Under the pieces are notes generated by a model. It did no database searches and had not been told where the DNA came from. It worked only from the letters and a program-made list of their open reading frames with translations. A stretch of DNA of 64,000 nt from positions 33,451 through 97,450 of the forward strand of contig NZ_MUNM01000052.1 of assembly GCF_002286815.1 (NCBI RefSeq). Reading direction: 5' to 3'. Source of the stretch: Pseudomonas sp. PICF141. GTDB lineage: Bacteria > Pseudomonadota > Gammaproteobacteria > Pseudomonadales > Pseudomonadaceae. Made by a program: the position numbers and the translations under genes. Below, in pieces: positions 8,717 to 16,353 of the stretch; position 1 is the stretch's first letter; each line of letters starts with the position of its first letter.

Positions 8717-8724
8717 CGAAGAAC

Positions 8725-8872
8725 TGTGGCGAGGGGGCTTGTCGGAACGCCGCATCGCCCCGTTCGGCGGCGCAGCCGTCGTAAAACCGGCATATGCGGT
8801 GTACCTGAAAACATGCGGTTGCAGGTTTTGGGGTCGCTTCGCAACCCAACGGGGGCAAGCCCCCTCGCCACA
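8725..8872. repeat. Long inverted repeat, REP/MITE-like
   Basis: TGTGGCGAGGGGGCTTG at 8725-8741 is matched by CAAGCCCCCTCGCCACA at 8856-8872. The inner part also holds self-complementary stretches. This is a common intergenic repeat of fluorescent pseudomonads. It starts 8 bases after the DUF6124 stop and could act as a transcript end. Confidence 0.85.
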
Positions 8873-9133
8873 TGAAGTTGTTCAGGGCACGGGGTGGGTC
8901 GGTGTTCCTTAAAGGGGCGCCCCGCACACCTTTTGCTCCCATCTGTAACACCCGCCATTGCGGACCTCGACCCTCACGACACTACGCCTGACGCACCGCA
9001 ACACCTCTACTTCAAGCCCTGACACTAAATTCTCACCTCTGCCTGGCAATAGGCACGTTGATTGCTATTGTTAATATCGTATACGAAATCCCCAATACGA
9101 TATCCAACAGCACTTCACATCAACGAGGCCTCT
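8873..9133. other. Intergenic region before the ABC operon
   Basis: About 260 bases without a credible gene. It ends with the GTATAC operator pair at 9074-9103 and the ribosome-binding region of the binding-protein gene. The promoter is expected here, but I could not assign -35 and -10 boxes with confidence. Confidence 0.6.
9074..9103. promoter_or_regulatory. GntR-type operator before the hydroxyproline ABC operon
   Basis: ATATCGTATACGAAAT at 9074-9089 contains the perfect palindrome TCGTATACGA (9077-9086). A further inverse of its left half, ATACGATAT, follows at 9095-9103. The same 16 bases recur before lhpC at 15088-15103. The site lies 45-60 bases before the start codon, a position suited to repression by the GntR protein encoded at 2764. 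Confidence 0.75.
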
Positions 9134-9952
9134 ATGAAAAACCCCGCATTTGCCGTAGCCCTCAGCGCTGTTCTCAGTACCTCCTTCATCGCCACCGCCC
9201 AGGCCGACAAGCTCGACGACATTATCGGTTCGGGCAAGCTGCGCTGCGCCGTGACCCTGGACTTCCCGCCCATGGGTTTTCGCGATGCCGGCAACAACCC
9301 GGCCGGTTTCGACGTGGACTACTGCCACGACCTGGCGAAAATCCTCGGGGTCGATGCCGAAGTGGTCGAGACGCCGTTCCCGGACCGCATTCCGGCGCTG
9401 GTTTCCGGACGGGCCGACGTGATCGTCGCCTCGACCTCCGACACACTCGAACGGGCCAAGACCGTCGGCCTCACCGTGCCTTACTTTGCCTTCCAGATGG
9501 TGGTGCTGACCCGCGACGACACCGGCATCAATAGCTTCGATGACCTCAAGGGCAAACCCGTCGGCAACACCAGCGGCACCTATGAAGCCATCGCTCTGGA
9601 GAAAGATGTGAAGAGCTGGGGCACCGGTACCTTCCGTGCCTATCAGTCGCAAAACGACACGTTGCTGGCTGTCGCCCAAGGCCATATCGCCGCCACCGTG
9701 GTCACCAACACCGTGGCGGCTGCCACTCTGAAATCCGGCAAATACAAAAACCTGAAAGTCGCCGGTAACGCGCCGTACGTGATCGACTACGTGTCCCTCG
9801 GCGCCAAGCGCAACGAGTATGGCCTGCTCAACTACCTCAACCTGTTCGTCAACCAGCAGGTGCGCACCGGCCGTTACAAGGAGCTGTTCGTCAAATGGGT
9901 CGGCACCGAAATTTCGCCGACCAACCTGACCGTGCCACAGGTCTACTACTAA
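9134..9952 (+). CDS. ABC transporter periplasmic amino-acid binding protein
   Basis: A 272-residue family 3 solute-binding protein. A signal peptide ends at about residue 24 (ATAQA|DKLDD). It is followed by GKLRCAVTLDFPPMGF, GFDVDYCHDLAKILGVDAE and a ligand-site RADVIVAS, the classic polar amino-acid binding fold. I chose the ATG at 9134 because it gives a clean signal peptide; the longer reading frame would begin inside the operator. It heads an operon with a 3-hydroxyproline dehydratase, two permeases and an ATPase. Hydroxyproline isomers or proline-like compounds are the likely ligand. Confidence 0.9.
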   Translation: MKNPAFAVALSAVLSTSFIATAQADKLDDIIGSGKLRCAVTLDFPPMGFRDAGNNPAGFDVDYCHDLAKILGVDAEVVETPFPDRIPALVSGRADVIVASTSDTLERAKTVGLTVPYFAFQMVVLTRDDTGINSFDDLKGKPVGNTSGTYEAIALEKDVKSWGTGTFRAYQSQNDTLLAVAQGHIAATVVTNTVAAATLKSGKYKNLKVAGNAPYVIDYVSLGAKRNEYGLLNYLNLFVNQQVRTGRYKELFVKWVGTEISPTNLTVPQVYY

Positions 9953-9962
9953 GGTGTCCGGC

Positions 9963-11741
9963 ATGCCTAGGCTCACTTCTCTGACCGGTCGCAGCCTGGT
10001 CGCGGGCACCGCCGAGGGTGCCCTGCTGTTCGCCGATATCGGGTTGAGTTTCTGGGGCGGGGTCGATCCGTATAGCGGCGAGATCATTGACCGTCACCAC
10101 CCACTCAGCGGCGAAAACCTGGCCGGCCGCGTGTTGGCCATCCCCAGCGGTCGCGGCTCGTGCACCGGCAGCAGCGTGTTGATGGAACTGATCAGCAACG
10201 GTCACGCACCGGCGGCATTGGTGCTGGCCGAACCCGATGAAATCCTGACCCTGGGCGTGCTCGTGGCACAGACCATTTTCGAGCGTTCCCTGCCGGTGCT
10301 GTGCATCGGCCGGGAGGCCTTCGCCGCCCTGCGCGGCAAGGCCTTCGCTCGGATAGAAGACGCAACATTGAGTCTGTTCGAATACCTGCCAAACGATGCT
10401 TGGCAGGCAATCGACAGCCCACCGCAACCTGCAGAAACCAGCGCCTCGATCGAACTCACCCAACACGACCGGGCATTGCTCGACGGTCAGCATGGCAAAG
10501 CCGCGCAGGTGGCGATGCAGATCGTCCTGCGCATGGCCGAACTGCAAGGTGCCCGCCATCTGGTGGATGTCACCCAGGCGCACATCGACGGCTGCATCTA
10601 CACGGGACCGGCGAGCCTGCGTTTTGCCCGGCAATTTGTGCAATGGGGGGCAAAAGTGCGAGTGCCCACCACCCTCAATTCGATTTCCGTGGACCAGCGT
10701 CGTTGGCGCGAATTGGGCATCGACCCGGCCCTTGGCGAACCGGCCAGTGCCTTGGGCGATGCCTATATGGCGATGGGCGCACAGCTGAGTTTCACCTGCG
10801 CGCCCTACTTGCTCGACAGCGCGCCGAAGGCTGGCGAACAGATCGTCTGGGCCGAATCCAACGCAGTGGTTTACGCCAACAGCGTGCTCGGCGCACGTAC
10901 CCTCAAATACCCGGACTACCTGGACATCTGCATCGCCCTGACCGGCCGTGCCCCGTTGATCGGCTGCCATCTGGACGCGCAACGCAAGGCCGGCCTGCAA
11001 GTCGAGTTACCCGCCCTGGATGAACTGGATGACGCGTTCTATCCGCTGCTCGGTTACCACATCGGCGCGCTGGCGGGCAGCCGGATTCCACTGGTACGCG
11101 GGTTGGAAAACCGCCAGCCGAGCCTGGACGATCTCAAAGCGTTCGGCGCGGCATTTGCCACCACGTCCGCCGCGCCCCTGTTCCATATCGCCGGGATAAC
11201 CCCGGAGGCCATCGACCCGTCGCAAGTGCTGGATACGGATAAACCGTTACCGGTGGAACGCATCCTCTTGAAGGATCTGCTGCTCAGTTGGCGTGAACTC
11301 AACAGTGCCCGCGACAGCCGGGTGGATGTGGTCTCCCTGGGCAACCCGCATTTCTCCCTCAGCGAATTTGCCCACCTCGCGCGGTTGTGCCTGGGTCGGC
11401 ATAAACATCCTGATGTGGTCCTCGCCATTACCTGCGGCCGCGCCGTGCTGGAGCAGGCTCGCGACGCCGGGCATGTCGCCGTGATCGAAGCTTTTGGCGC
11501 GACCCTGGTCACCGATACCTGCTGGTGCATGCTCGGCGAGCCGGTGATCCCGCTGGCCGCAAAAACCTTGATGACCAACTCCGGCAAGTACGCCCATTAC
11601 GCACCCGGCCTGGTGGGCCGCAAGGTGCATTTCGCCGGCCTAGCCGAATGCGTCGATGCCGCCTGCAAGGGCACCGCCAGCGGGCGCCTGCCGGCGTGGT
11701 TACAACCTGCCGCCTTACTGGAGAGCCCTGCGCATGTTTGA
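9963..11741 (+). CDS. Aconitase X, cis-3-hydroxy-L-proline dehydratase
   Basis: A 592-residue fused AcnX. The small-subunit DUF126 part is at about 1-140, with PSGRGSCTGSS at 61-71. The large-subunit DUF521 part is at about 170-575, with HIDGCIYTG, FTCAPYL, AITCGRAVLE and TDTCWCMLGEP, whose cysteines fit the family's Fe-S site. Members of this family dehydrate cis-3-hydroxy-L-proline to delta1-pyrroline-2-carboxylate. I prefer the ATG at 9963: the bases AAGGTG just before it look like its ribosome-binding site and also contain the alternative GTG start at 9954. It sits between the binding-protein and permease genes and overlaps the permease start by 8 bases. Confidence 0.88.
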   Translation: MPRLTSLTGRSLVAGTAEGALLFADIGLSFWGGVDPYSGEIIDRHHPLSGENLAGRVLAIPSGRGSCTGSSVLMELISNGHAPAALVLAEPDEILTLGVLVAQTIFERSLPVLCIGREAFAALRGKAFARIEDATLSLFEYLPNDAWQAIDSPPQPAETSASIELTQHDRALLDGQHGKAAQVAMQIVLRMAELQGARHLVDVTQAHIDGCIYTGPASLRFARQFVQWGAKVRVPTTLNSISVDQRRWRELGIDPALGEPASALGDAYMAMGAQLSFTCAPYLLDSAPKAGEQIVWAESNAVVYANSVLGARTLKYPDYLDICIALTGRAPLIGCHLDAQRKAGLQVELPALDELDDAFYPLLGYHIGALAGSRIPLVRGLENRQPSLDDLKAFGAAFATTSAAPLFHIAGITPEAIDPSQVLDTDKPLPVERILLKDLLLSWRELNSARDSRVDVVSLGNPHFSLSEFAHLARLCLGRHKHPDVVLAITCGRAVLEQARDAGHVAVIEAFGATLVTDTCWCMLGEPVIPLAAKTLMTNSGKYAHYAPGLVGRKVHFAGLAECVDAACKGTASGRLPAWLQPAALLESPAHV

Positions 11742-12399
11742 TTACAGCTTCCAATGGCGCTCAGCGCTGCGTGCCCTGCCGGACATGCTTGCCGGTGCCC
11801 TGGTCACCTTCGAGACCGCAGCACTGTCGATGATCTTCGGCGTGCTGATTGCCCTGGCCCTGACCGTGATGCGCGAAAGCAAGAACCCGCTGCTGCGCGG
11901 CATCGGCAACGGCTGGGTATCGATTGCGCGCAACACCCCGTCGCTGTTCCAGATCTACGTCCTCTACTTCGGCCTCGGCTCGCTGGGCCTGCACGTCAGT
12001 TCATGGCTCGCCCTGCTGGCCGGGATCACCTTCAACAATGCCGGGTATCTGGCGGAGAACTTTCGCGGTGGCCTCAAGGCCGTACCGGACACTCAAGTGC
12101 GCGCCGCACGTTCGCTGGGCATGAGTGCCTTTCAGGCCTACCGCATGATCATCGTGCCGCAGTTGCTGCGGATCGTCTTTTACCCGCTGACGAATCAAAT
12201 GGTCTGGGCGGTGCTGATGACGTCGCTGGGGGTGATTGTCGGGCTGAACAATGACCTGACCGGCGTGACCCAGGATTACAACGTCAAAACGTTCCGCACC
12301 TTCGAGTTCTTCGCCATCGCAGCGGTGCTGTATTACCTGATTGCCAAGGCGATCGTCGCGGCAGCCCGGCTGATGGCCTGGCGGTTGTTCCGTTACTGA
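11734..12399 (+). CDS. Amino-acid ABC transporter permease 1
   Basis: A 221-residue inner-membrane permease of the HisMQ type with about five helices. The ATPase-contact EAA loop is visible as VRAARSLGMSAFQAYRMIIVPQ at about 128-149. I start it at the ATG at 11734, which overlaps the AcnX stop; the longer frame would reach far into AcnX. It is paired with the permease that follows 10 bases later. Confidence 0.9.
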   Translation: MFDYSFQWRSALRALPDMLAGALVTFETAALSMIFGVLIALALTVMRESKNPLLRGIGNGWVSIARNTPSLFQIYVLYFGLGSLGLHVSSWLALLAGITFNNAGYLAENFRGGLKAVPDTQVRAARSLGMSAFQAYRMIIVPQLLRIVFYPLTNQMVWAVLMTSLGVIVGLNNDLTGVTQDYNVKTFRTFEFFAIAAVLYYLIAKAIVAAARLMAWRLFRY

Positions 12400-12409
12400 G
12401 GAGCTGTCC

Positions 12410-13060
12410 ATGTTTGCCACCGGTTTTTCCTCCAATGACCTGTTGTTCCTGCTCAATGGCGCCTGGGTCACGCTGCAACTGACGTTCTGGTCGATCCTGC
12501 TCGGCTCCCTGGCCGGCTTGCTCTTCGGTCTGCTGCGAGCCTTGCTGCCTCGGGCCAGTTTGCCCCTGGCTTGGGTGCTGGACGTGTTTCGCAGCGTGCC
12601 GTTGCTGATCCAGTTCGTACTGTTCAACTCGCTCAAAAGCATCGTCGGCTTGAACATCAGCGCCTTCAGCGTCGGCTGCATCGTGCTGGGGGTTTACGCC
12701 GCCGCGTACTTCACCGAGATCGTGCGCGCTGGCGTGTTGTCGGTGCCGTTCACTTTACGTCGGGCCAGTCGTTCACTGGGCCTGAGCTTCCTGCAGGACC
12801 TGCGCTGGATCGTCCTGCCGATGGCCACGCGGGTGGCTTTTCCGGGCTGGCTGAACCTGGTGCTCGGGGTGATGAAAGACACCGCGCTGGTGATGTGGAT
12901 CGGCATCGTCGAACTGCTGCGCGCCTCGCAAACCATCGTCACCCGCATCCAGGAACCGTTGCTGGTGCTGTGCATCGCGGGCCTTATTTACTACGTCATG
13001 AGCCTGGTGGTCGCACGCCTGGGCGCTCGTCTGGAAAGAAGGTGGCAAGAAAATGATTGA
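12410..13060 (+). CDS. Amino-acid ABC transporter permease 2
   Basis: A 216-residue HisMQ-type permease. It has about five membrane helices, an EIVRAGVLSVP segment and an EAA-like loop, LRRASRSLGLSFLQDLRWIVLP, at about 119-140. It forms the heteromeric channel with permease 1. Its stop overlaps the ATPase start by 8 bases, so the two are translationally coupled. Confidence 0.9.
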   Translation: MFATGFSSNDLLFLLNGAWVTLQLTFWSILLGSLAGLLFGLLRALLPRASLPLAWVLDVFRSVPLLIQFVLFNSLKSIVGLNISAFSVGCIVLGVYAAAYFTEIVRAGVLSVPFTLRRASRSLGLSFLQDLRWIVLPMATRVAFPGWLNLVLGVMKDTALVMWIGIVELLRASQTIVTRIQEPLLVLCIAGLIYYVMSLVVARLGARLERRWQEND

Positions 13061-13775
13061 GATCGACAACGTACATAAATCCTTCGGCGATCTCGCCGTG
13101 GTCAAGGGGGTCAGCCTGACGGTGAACAAGGGCGAGGTGGTGTCGATCATCGGCGGCTCGGGCTCCGGCAAATCGACCCTGCTGATGTGCATCAACGGCC
13201 TGGAACCGATCCAGAAAGGCAACATCCGCGTCGACGGTGTCGAGGTCCATGACCGCGCCACCGACCTCAATCGCTTGCGGCAGAAAATCGGCATCGTGTT
13301 CCAGCAATGGAACGCCTTCCCGCACCTGACGGTGCTGGAAAACGTGATGCTCGCGCCACGCAAAGTGCTGGGCAAAAGCAAGCGCGACGCTGAAGAGCTA
13401 GCGGTGCAGCAACTGACCCACGTGGGCCTTGGCGACAAGCTCAAGACCTTCCCGGGCAAGTTGTCCGGCGGCCAGCAGCAGCGCATGGCGATTGCCCGCG
13501 CCTTGGCCATGTCGCCGGACTACATGCTGTTCGACGAAGCCACCTCGGCGCTCGACCCGCAATTGGTCGGTGAGGTGCTGGACACCATGCGCATGCTTGC
13601 CGAAGACGGCATGACCATGGTGCTGGTGACCCACGAAATCCGCTTTGCCCGCGATGTCTCCGACCGCGTGGCGTTCTTTCGCAATGGGCTGGTGCATGAG
13701 ATTGGCTCGCCGGATCAGGTAATTGGGAATCCGGTGCATGCGGAGACTGCGGCGTTTCTGAAGTCAGTGAAATAA
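13053..13775 (+). CDS. Amino-acid ABC transporter ATP-binding protein
   Basis: A 240-residue GlnQ/HisP-type ATPase. The Walker A motif GGSGSGKST is near 34-42, followed by a Q-loop [10 protein letters not shown], the ABC signature [15 protein letters not shown] near 138-152, Walker [14 protein letters not shown] and the switch histidine in VTHEI. It completes the transporter operon 9134-13775. Confidence 0.95.
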   Translation: MIEIDNVHKSFGDLAVVKGVSLTVNKGEVVSIIGGSGSGKSTLLMCINGLEPIQKGNIRVDGVEVHDRATDLNRLRQKIGIVFQQWNAFPHLTVLENVMLAPRKVLGKSKRDAEELAVQQLTHVGLGDKLKTFPGKLSGGQQQRMAIARALAMSPDYMLFDEATSALDPQLVGEVLDTMRMLAEDGMTMVLVTHEIRFARDVSDRVAFFRNGLVHEIGSPDQVIGNPVHAETAAFLKSVK

Positions 13776-13785
13776 CGACTGCCCC

Positions 13786-13881
13786 ATCGCGGGCAAGCCC
13801 GTTCCCACAGGGCTGGGTGATGCACACAAAGTCGGTGACCGCCACAGATAAATGTAGGAGCGAGGCTTGCCCGCGAAGGGG
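13786..13881. repeat. Two REP elements in opposite orientation
   Basis: ATCGCGGGCAAGCCCGTTCCCAC at 13786-13808 and TGTAGGAGCGAGGCTTGCCCGCGAAGG at 13853-13879 are two Pseudomonas REP-type units. They are complementary through GCGGGCAAGC/GCTTGCCCGC. They separate the ABC operon from the next gene. Confidence 0.8.
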
Positions 13882-13909
13882 CCCGCACAGACAGAAAAAG
13901 GATCAAACC

Positions 13910-14938
13910 ATGCGCTCATCAAAAGTCATTCATGTAGTCAGCTGTCACGCCGAAGGCGAAGTCGGCGATGTGATCGTCGGCGGCGTCGCCCCACCACCGG
14001 GCGCCACCGTGTGGGAACAATCGCGCTGGATCGCCAAGGATCAGACCCTGCGCAACTTCGTGCTCAACGAGCCTCGCGGCGGTGTGTTCCGTCACGTCAA
14101 CCTGCTGGTGCCGGCCAAGGACCCGCGGGCGCAGATGGCCTGGATCATCATGGAACCGGCAGACACGCCACCGATGTCCGGCTCCAATTCGCTGTGCGTG
14201 GCCACGGTGCTGCTCGACAGCGGCATCCTGCCAATGACCGAACCGCAAACCCGACTGATACTCGAAGCCCCTGGTGGCCTGATCGAGGCTGTGGCCGACT
14301 GCCGTGATGGCAAGGTCGAGCGGGTAGAAATCAAGAACGTGCCCTCCTTCGCTGACCGCCTCGATGCCTGGATCGAAGTCGAAGGCCTCGGCTCGTTGCA
14401 GGTCGACACCGCGTACGGCGGTGACAGTTTTGTGATCGCCGACGCCGAACGCCTGGGTTTTTCCATTCGTCCCGATGAGGCTGCCGACCTGGTGGCAGTC
14501 GGGTTGAAAATCACTCGTGCGGCCAATGAACAATTGGGCTTCGTCCATCCGCTGAACCCCGAGTGGTCGCATATCTCCTTCTGCCAGATTGCCGCGCCTA
14601 TCGTCATGGAGAACGGCATCGCTACGGGTGCCAACGCGGTGGTGATTCAACCCGGCAAGATCGACCGCTCGCCCACCGGCACTGGCTGTTCGGCGCGCAT
14701 GGCGGTGATGCAGGCCAAGGGACTGATGCAGGTGGGCGAGCGCTTTATTGGCCGTTCGATCATCGGTTCCGAATTCCACTGCCGCATCGATTCGCTGACC
14801 GAAGTGGCCGGCCGAGCGGCGATCTACCCATGCATTTCCGGCCGGGCCTGGATCACCGGCACCCACCAATTGCTGCTCGACCCGAGCGATCCGTGGCCGC
14901 AGGGCTATCGCTTGTCAGACACCTGGCCGGGGGCTTGA
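13910..14938 (+). CDS. Proline racemase family protein, 3-hydroxyproline dehydratase-like
   Basis: A 342-residue member of the proline racemase superfamily. Both catalytic cysteine positions are changed: S90 in MSGSNSLC replaces the first and T256 in DRSPTGTG replaces the second. Loss of the second cysteine to threonine is a mark of trans-3-hydroxy-L-proline dehydratases, which eliminate water rather than epimerise. Those I know keep a cysteine at the first place, so this Ser/Thr pair is unusual. I start it at the ATG at 13910; an earlier in-frame start would run through a REP unit. It lies between the transporter and lhpC, so a 3-hydroxyproline or related substrate is likely, but the exact reaction is open. 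Confidence 0.8.
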   Translation: MRSSKVIHVVSCHAEGEVGDVIVGGVAPPPGATVWEQSRWIAKDQTLRNFVLNEPRGGVFRHVNLLVPAKDPRAQMAWIIMEPADTPPMSGSNSLCVATVLLDSGILPMTEPQTRLILEAPGGLIEAVADCRDGKVERVEIKNVPSFADRLDAWIEVEGLGSLQVDTAYGGDSFVIADAERLGFSIRPDEAADLVAVGLKITRAANEQLGFVHPLNPEWSHISFCQIAAPIVMENGIATGANAVVIQPGKIDRSPTGTGCSARMAVMQAKGLMQVGERFIGRSIIGSEFHCRIDSLTEVAGRAAIYPCISGRAWITGTHQLLLDPSDPWPQGYRLSDTWPGA

Positions 14939-14949
14939 CGCCAAACCAG

Positions 14950-15012
14950 AGCTTTTGTGGTGAGGGGGTTGCTGTGGTTCTCTCACCACAGCAAACCCCT
15001 CACCACACAAGC
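14950..15012. terminator. Long hairpin between the dehydratase-like gene and lhpC
   Basis: AGCTTTTGTGGTGAGGGGGTTGC... at 14950-14977 is matched by its inverse at 14986-15012 with an 8-base loop. It lies 12 bases after a stop codon. It may be a repeat-derived transcript end; no T-run follows, so intrinsic termination is uncertain. Confidence 0.5.
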
Positions 15013-15087
15013 TCCCGCTCCACAGCACTCACCAACAAAAAACCCTGATTGATTGAAAAAACCACTGGCCGAATACTGGCGCTTGAA

Positions 15088-15103
15088 ATATCGTATACGA
15101 AAT
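15088..15103. promoter_or_regulatory. GntR-type operator before lhpC
   Basis: ATATCGTATACGAAAT is identical over 16 bases to the site at 9074-9089. It lies 26-41 bases before the lhpC start codon, where a bound repressor would block transcription. Confidence 0.75.
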
Positions 15104-15128
15104 ACAAAAACACAAACCGGAGACAACA

Positions 15129-16046
15129 ATGAGCAAACGCATTAACTGGAGTGGCGTCTTCCCCGCGGTGACCACTCAATTCAACGATGACTTTTCCATC
15201 AACCTGGAAAAAACCCATCAGGTGATTTCCAACGTGATCCGCGACGGCGTCTCAGGCCTGGTGGTGTGCGGTTCAGTGGGGGAAAACACCTCATTGACCG
15301 CCGAAGAAAAAATCGCCGTGACCGAAGTCGCGGTCGACGCCTCCCGGGGCCGCGTGCCAGTGATCTGCGGTGTGGCCGAGTTCACCAGCGTGCAAGCGGC
15401 CAAGGTCGCCAATGCCGTGCGCCGGGTCGGCGTCGATGGCGTGATGCTGATGCCGGCGCTGGTTTACGGGGCCAAGCCGTTCGAGACCGCCGAGCACTAC
15501 CGCTACGTGGCGAAAAATGCCGACGTACCGTTGATGGTTTACAACAACCCGCCGATCTACAAAAACGACGTCACACCGGACATCCTGATTTCCCTGGCCG
15601 ACTGCGACAACGTGGTGTGCTTCAAGGATTCGTCCGGCGATACCCGCCGTTTCATCGACGTGCGCAATGAAGTCGGCGACCGTTTCGTGCTGTTCGCCGG
15701 TCTCGACGATGTGGTGCTGGAAAGCATCGCGGTGGGTGCCGAAGGCTGGGTCTCTGGCATGTCCAACGTGTTCCCCAAAGAAGGCGAAACCATCTTCCGC
15801 CTGGCCAAGGCCGGTCGCTTCGCCGAAGCCATGCCGATCTACGAATGGCTGATGCCGATCCTGCACCTCGATGCCCGCGCCGACCTGGTGCAGTGCATCA
15901 AACTCTGCGAAGCCATCGCCGGTCGCGGCAGCGCGCTGACCCGGCCACCACGCCTGGCCCTGCCGGAAGCCGATCGGGTGTTCGTCGAGCAAATCATGGC
16001 CAAGGCCCTGGCTAACCGTCCGGAGTTGCCAGACGTGGGTCTCTGA
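15129..16046 (+). CDS. lhpC: delta1-Pyrroline-4-hydroxy-2-carboxylate deaminase
   Basis: A 305-residue protein of the dihydrodipicolinate synthase/N-acetylneuraminate lyase family. The Schiff-base lysine is K166 in CFKDSSGD, and the conserved tyrosine is Y138 in MVYNNPP. GSVGENTSL near 49-56 matches the family's substrate loop. In hydroxyproline catabolism this enzyme deaminates and dehydrates the pyrroline intermediate to 2-ketoglutarate semialdehyde. It has its own operator-bearing promoter and is followed by the semialdehyde dehydrogenase. True dihydrodipicolinate synthase is unlikely in this setting. Confidence 0.9.
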   Translation: MSKRINWSGVFPAVTTQFNDDFSINLEKTHQVISNVIRDGVSGLVVCGSVGENTSLTAEEKIAVTEVAVDASRGRVPVICGVAEFTSVQAAKVANAVRRVGVDGVMLMPALVYGAKPFETAEHYRYVAKNADVPLMVYNNPPIYKNDVTPDILISLADCDNVVCFKDSSGDTRRFIDVRNEVGDRFVLFAGLDDVVLESIAVGAEGWVSGMSNVFPKEGETIFRLAKAGRFAEAMPIYEWLMPILHLDARADLVQCIKLCEAIAGRGSALTRPPRLALPEADRVFVEQIMAKALANRPELPDVGL

Positions 16047-16353
16047 GTGATTGCCGGGCGGGTCTTTGCGGACCCGGCCCGGCTGCCTGTTTTTGCGCCC
16101 CTACAGGAAATCACTGCACTCGGGTGGATGCCGAAGCCGCTGCGCGCATTGCTGCACTGGATAGCGCCGCGCCGGCCATGGCACGCCGGGGTGATTCGTT
16201 GGTTTGAGGTCCCAAAAGATCGCAGCCTTCGGCAGCTCCTACAGGGATCACAAACAACCACAGATCGCTTGTGTAGGAGCTGCCGAAGGCTGCGATCCTG
16301 GCATTCTGACAAACACGAAAATCTTGCCCTCGTTCCCGACAGGAGTTTTTTTG
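16047..16353. other. Intergenic region lhpC-lhpG
   Basis: A 307-base gap. Its second half holds the REP pair at 16218-16297. The first 170 bases have an open frame on the + strand but no recognisable protein, and the frame runs into the REP and the lhpG start region. I do not call a gene here. Confidence 0.5.
16218..16297. repeat. REP inverted pair
   Basis: GATCGCAGCCTTCGGCAGCTCCTACA at 16218-16243 is matched by its inverse, ending GCTGCGATC, at 16272-16297. This is a standard Pseudomonas REP doublet. Confidence 0.88.

Noticed and set aside
15129..16046. Dihydrodipicolinate synthase (dapA)
   Set aside because: The fold and lysine are shared, but the shared operator and the semialdehyde dehydrogenase neighbour fit the hydroxyproline deaminase.
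16047..16217. Open frame directly after lhpC
   Set aside because: No family features, no good ribosome site, and it runs into a REP pair and the lhpG start. A decayed gene remnant is possible but not supportable.
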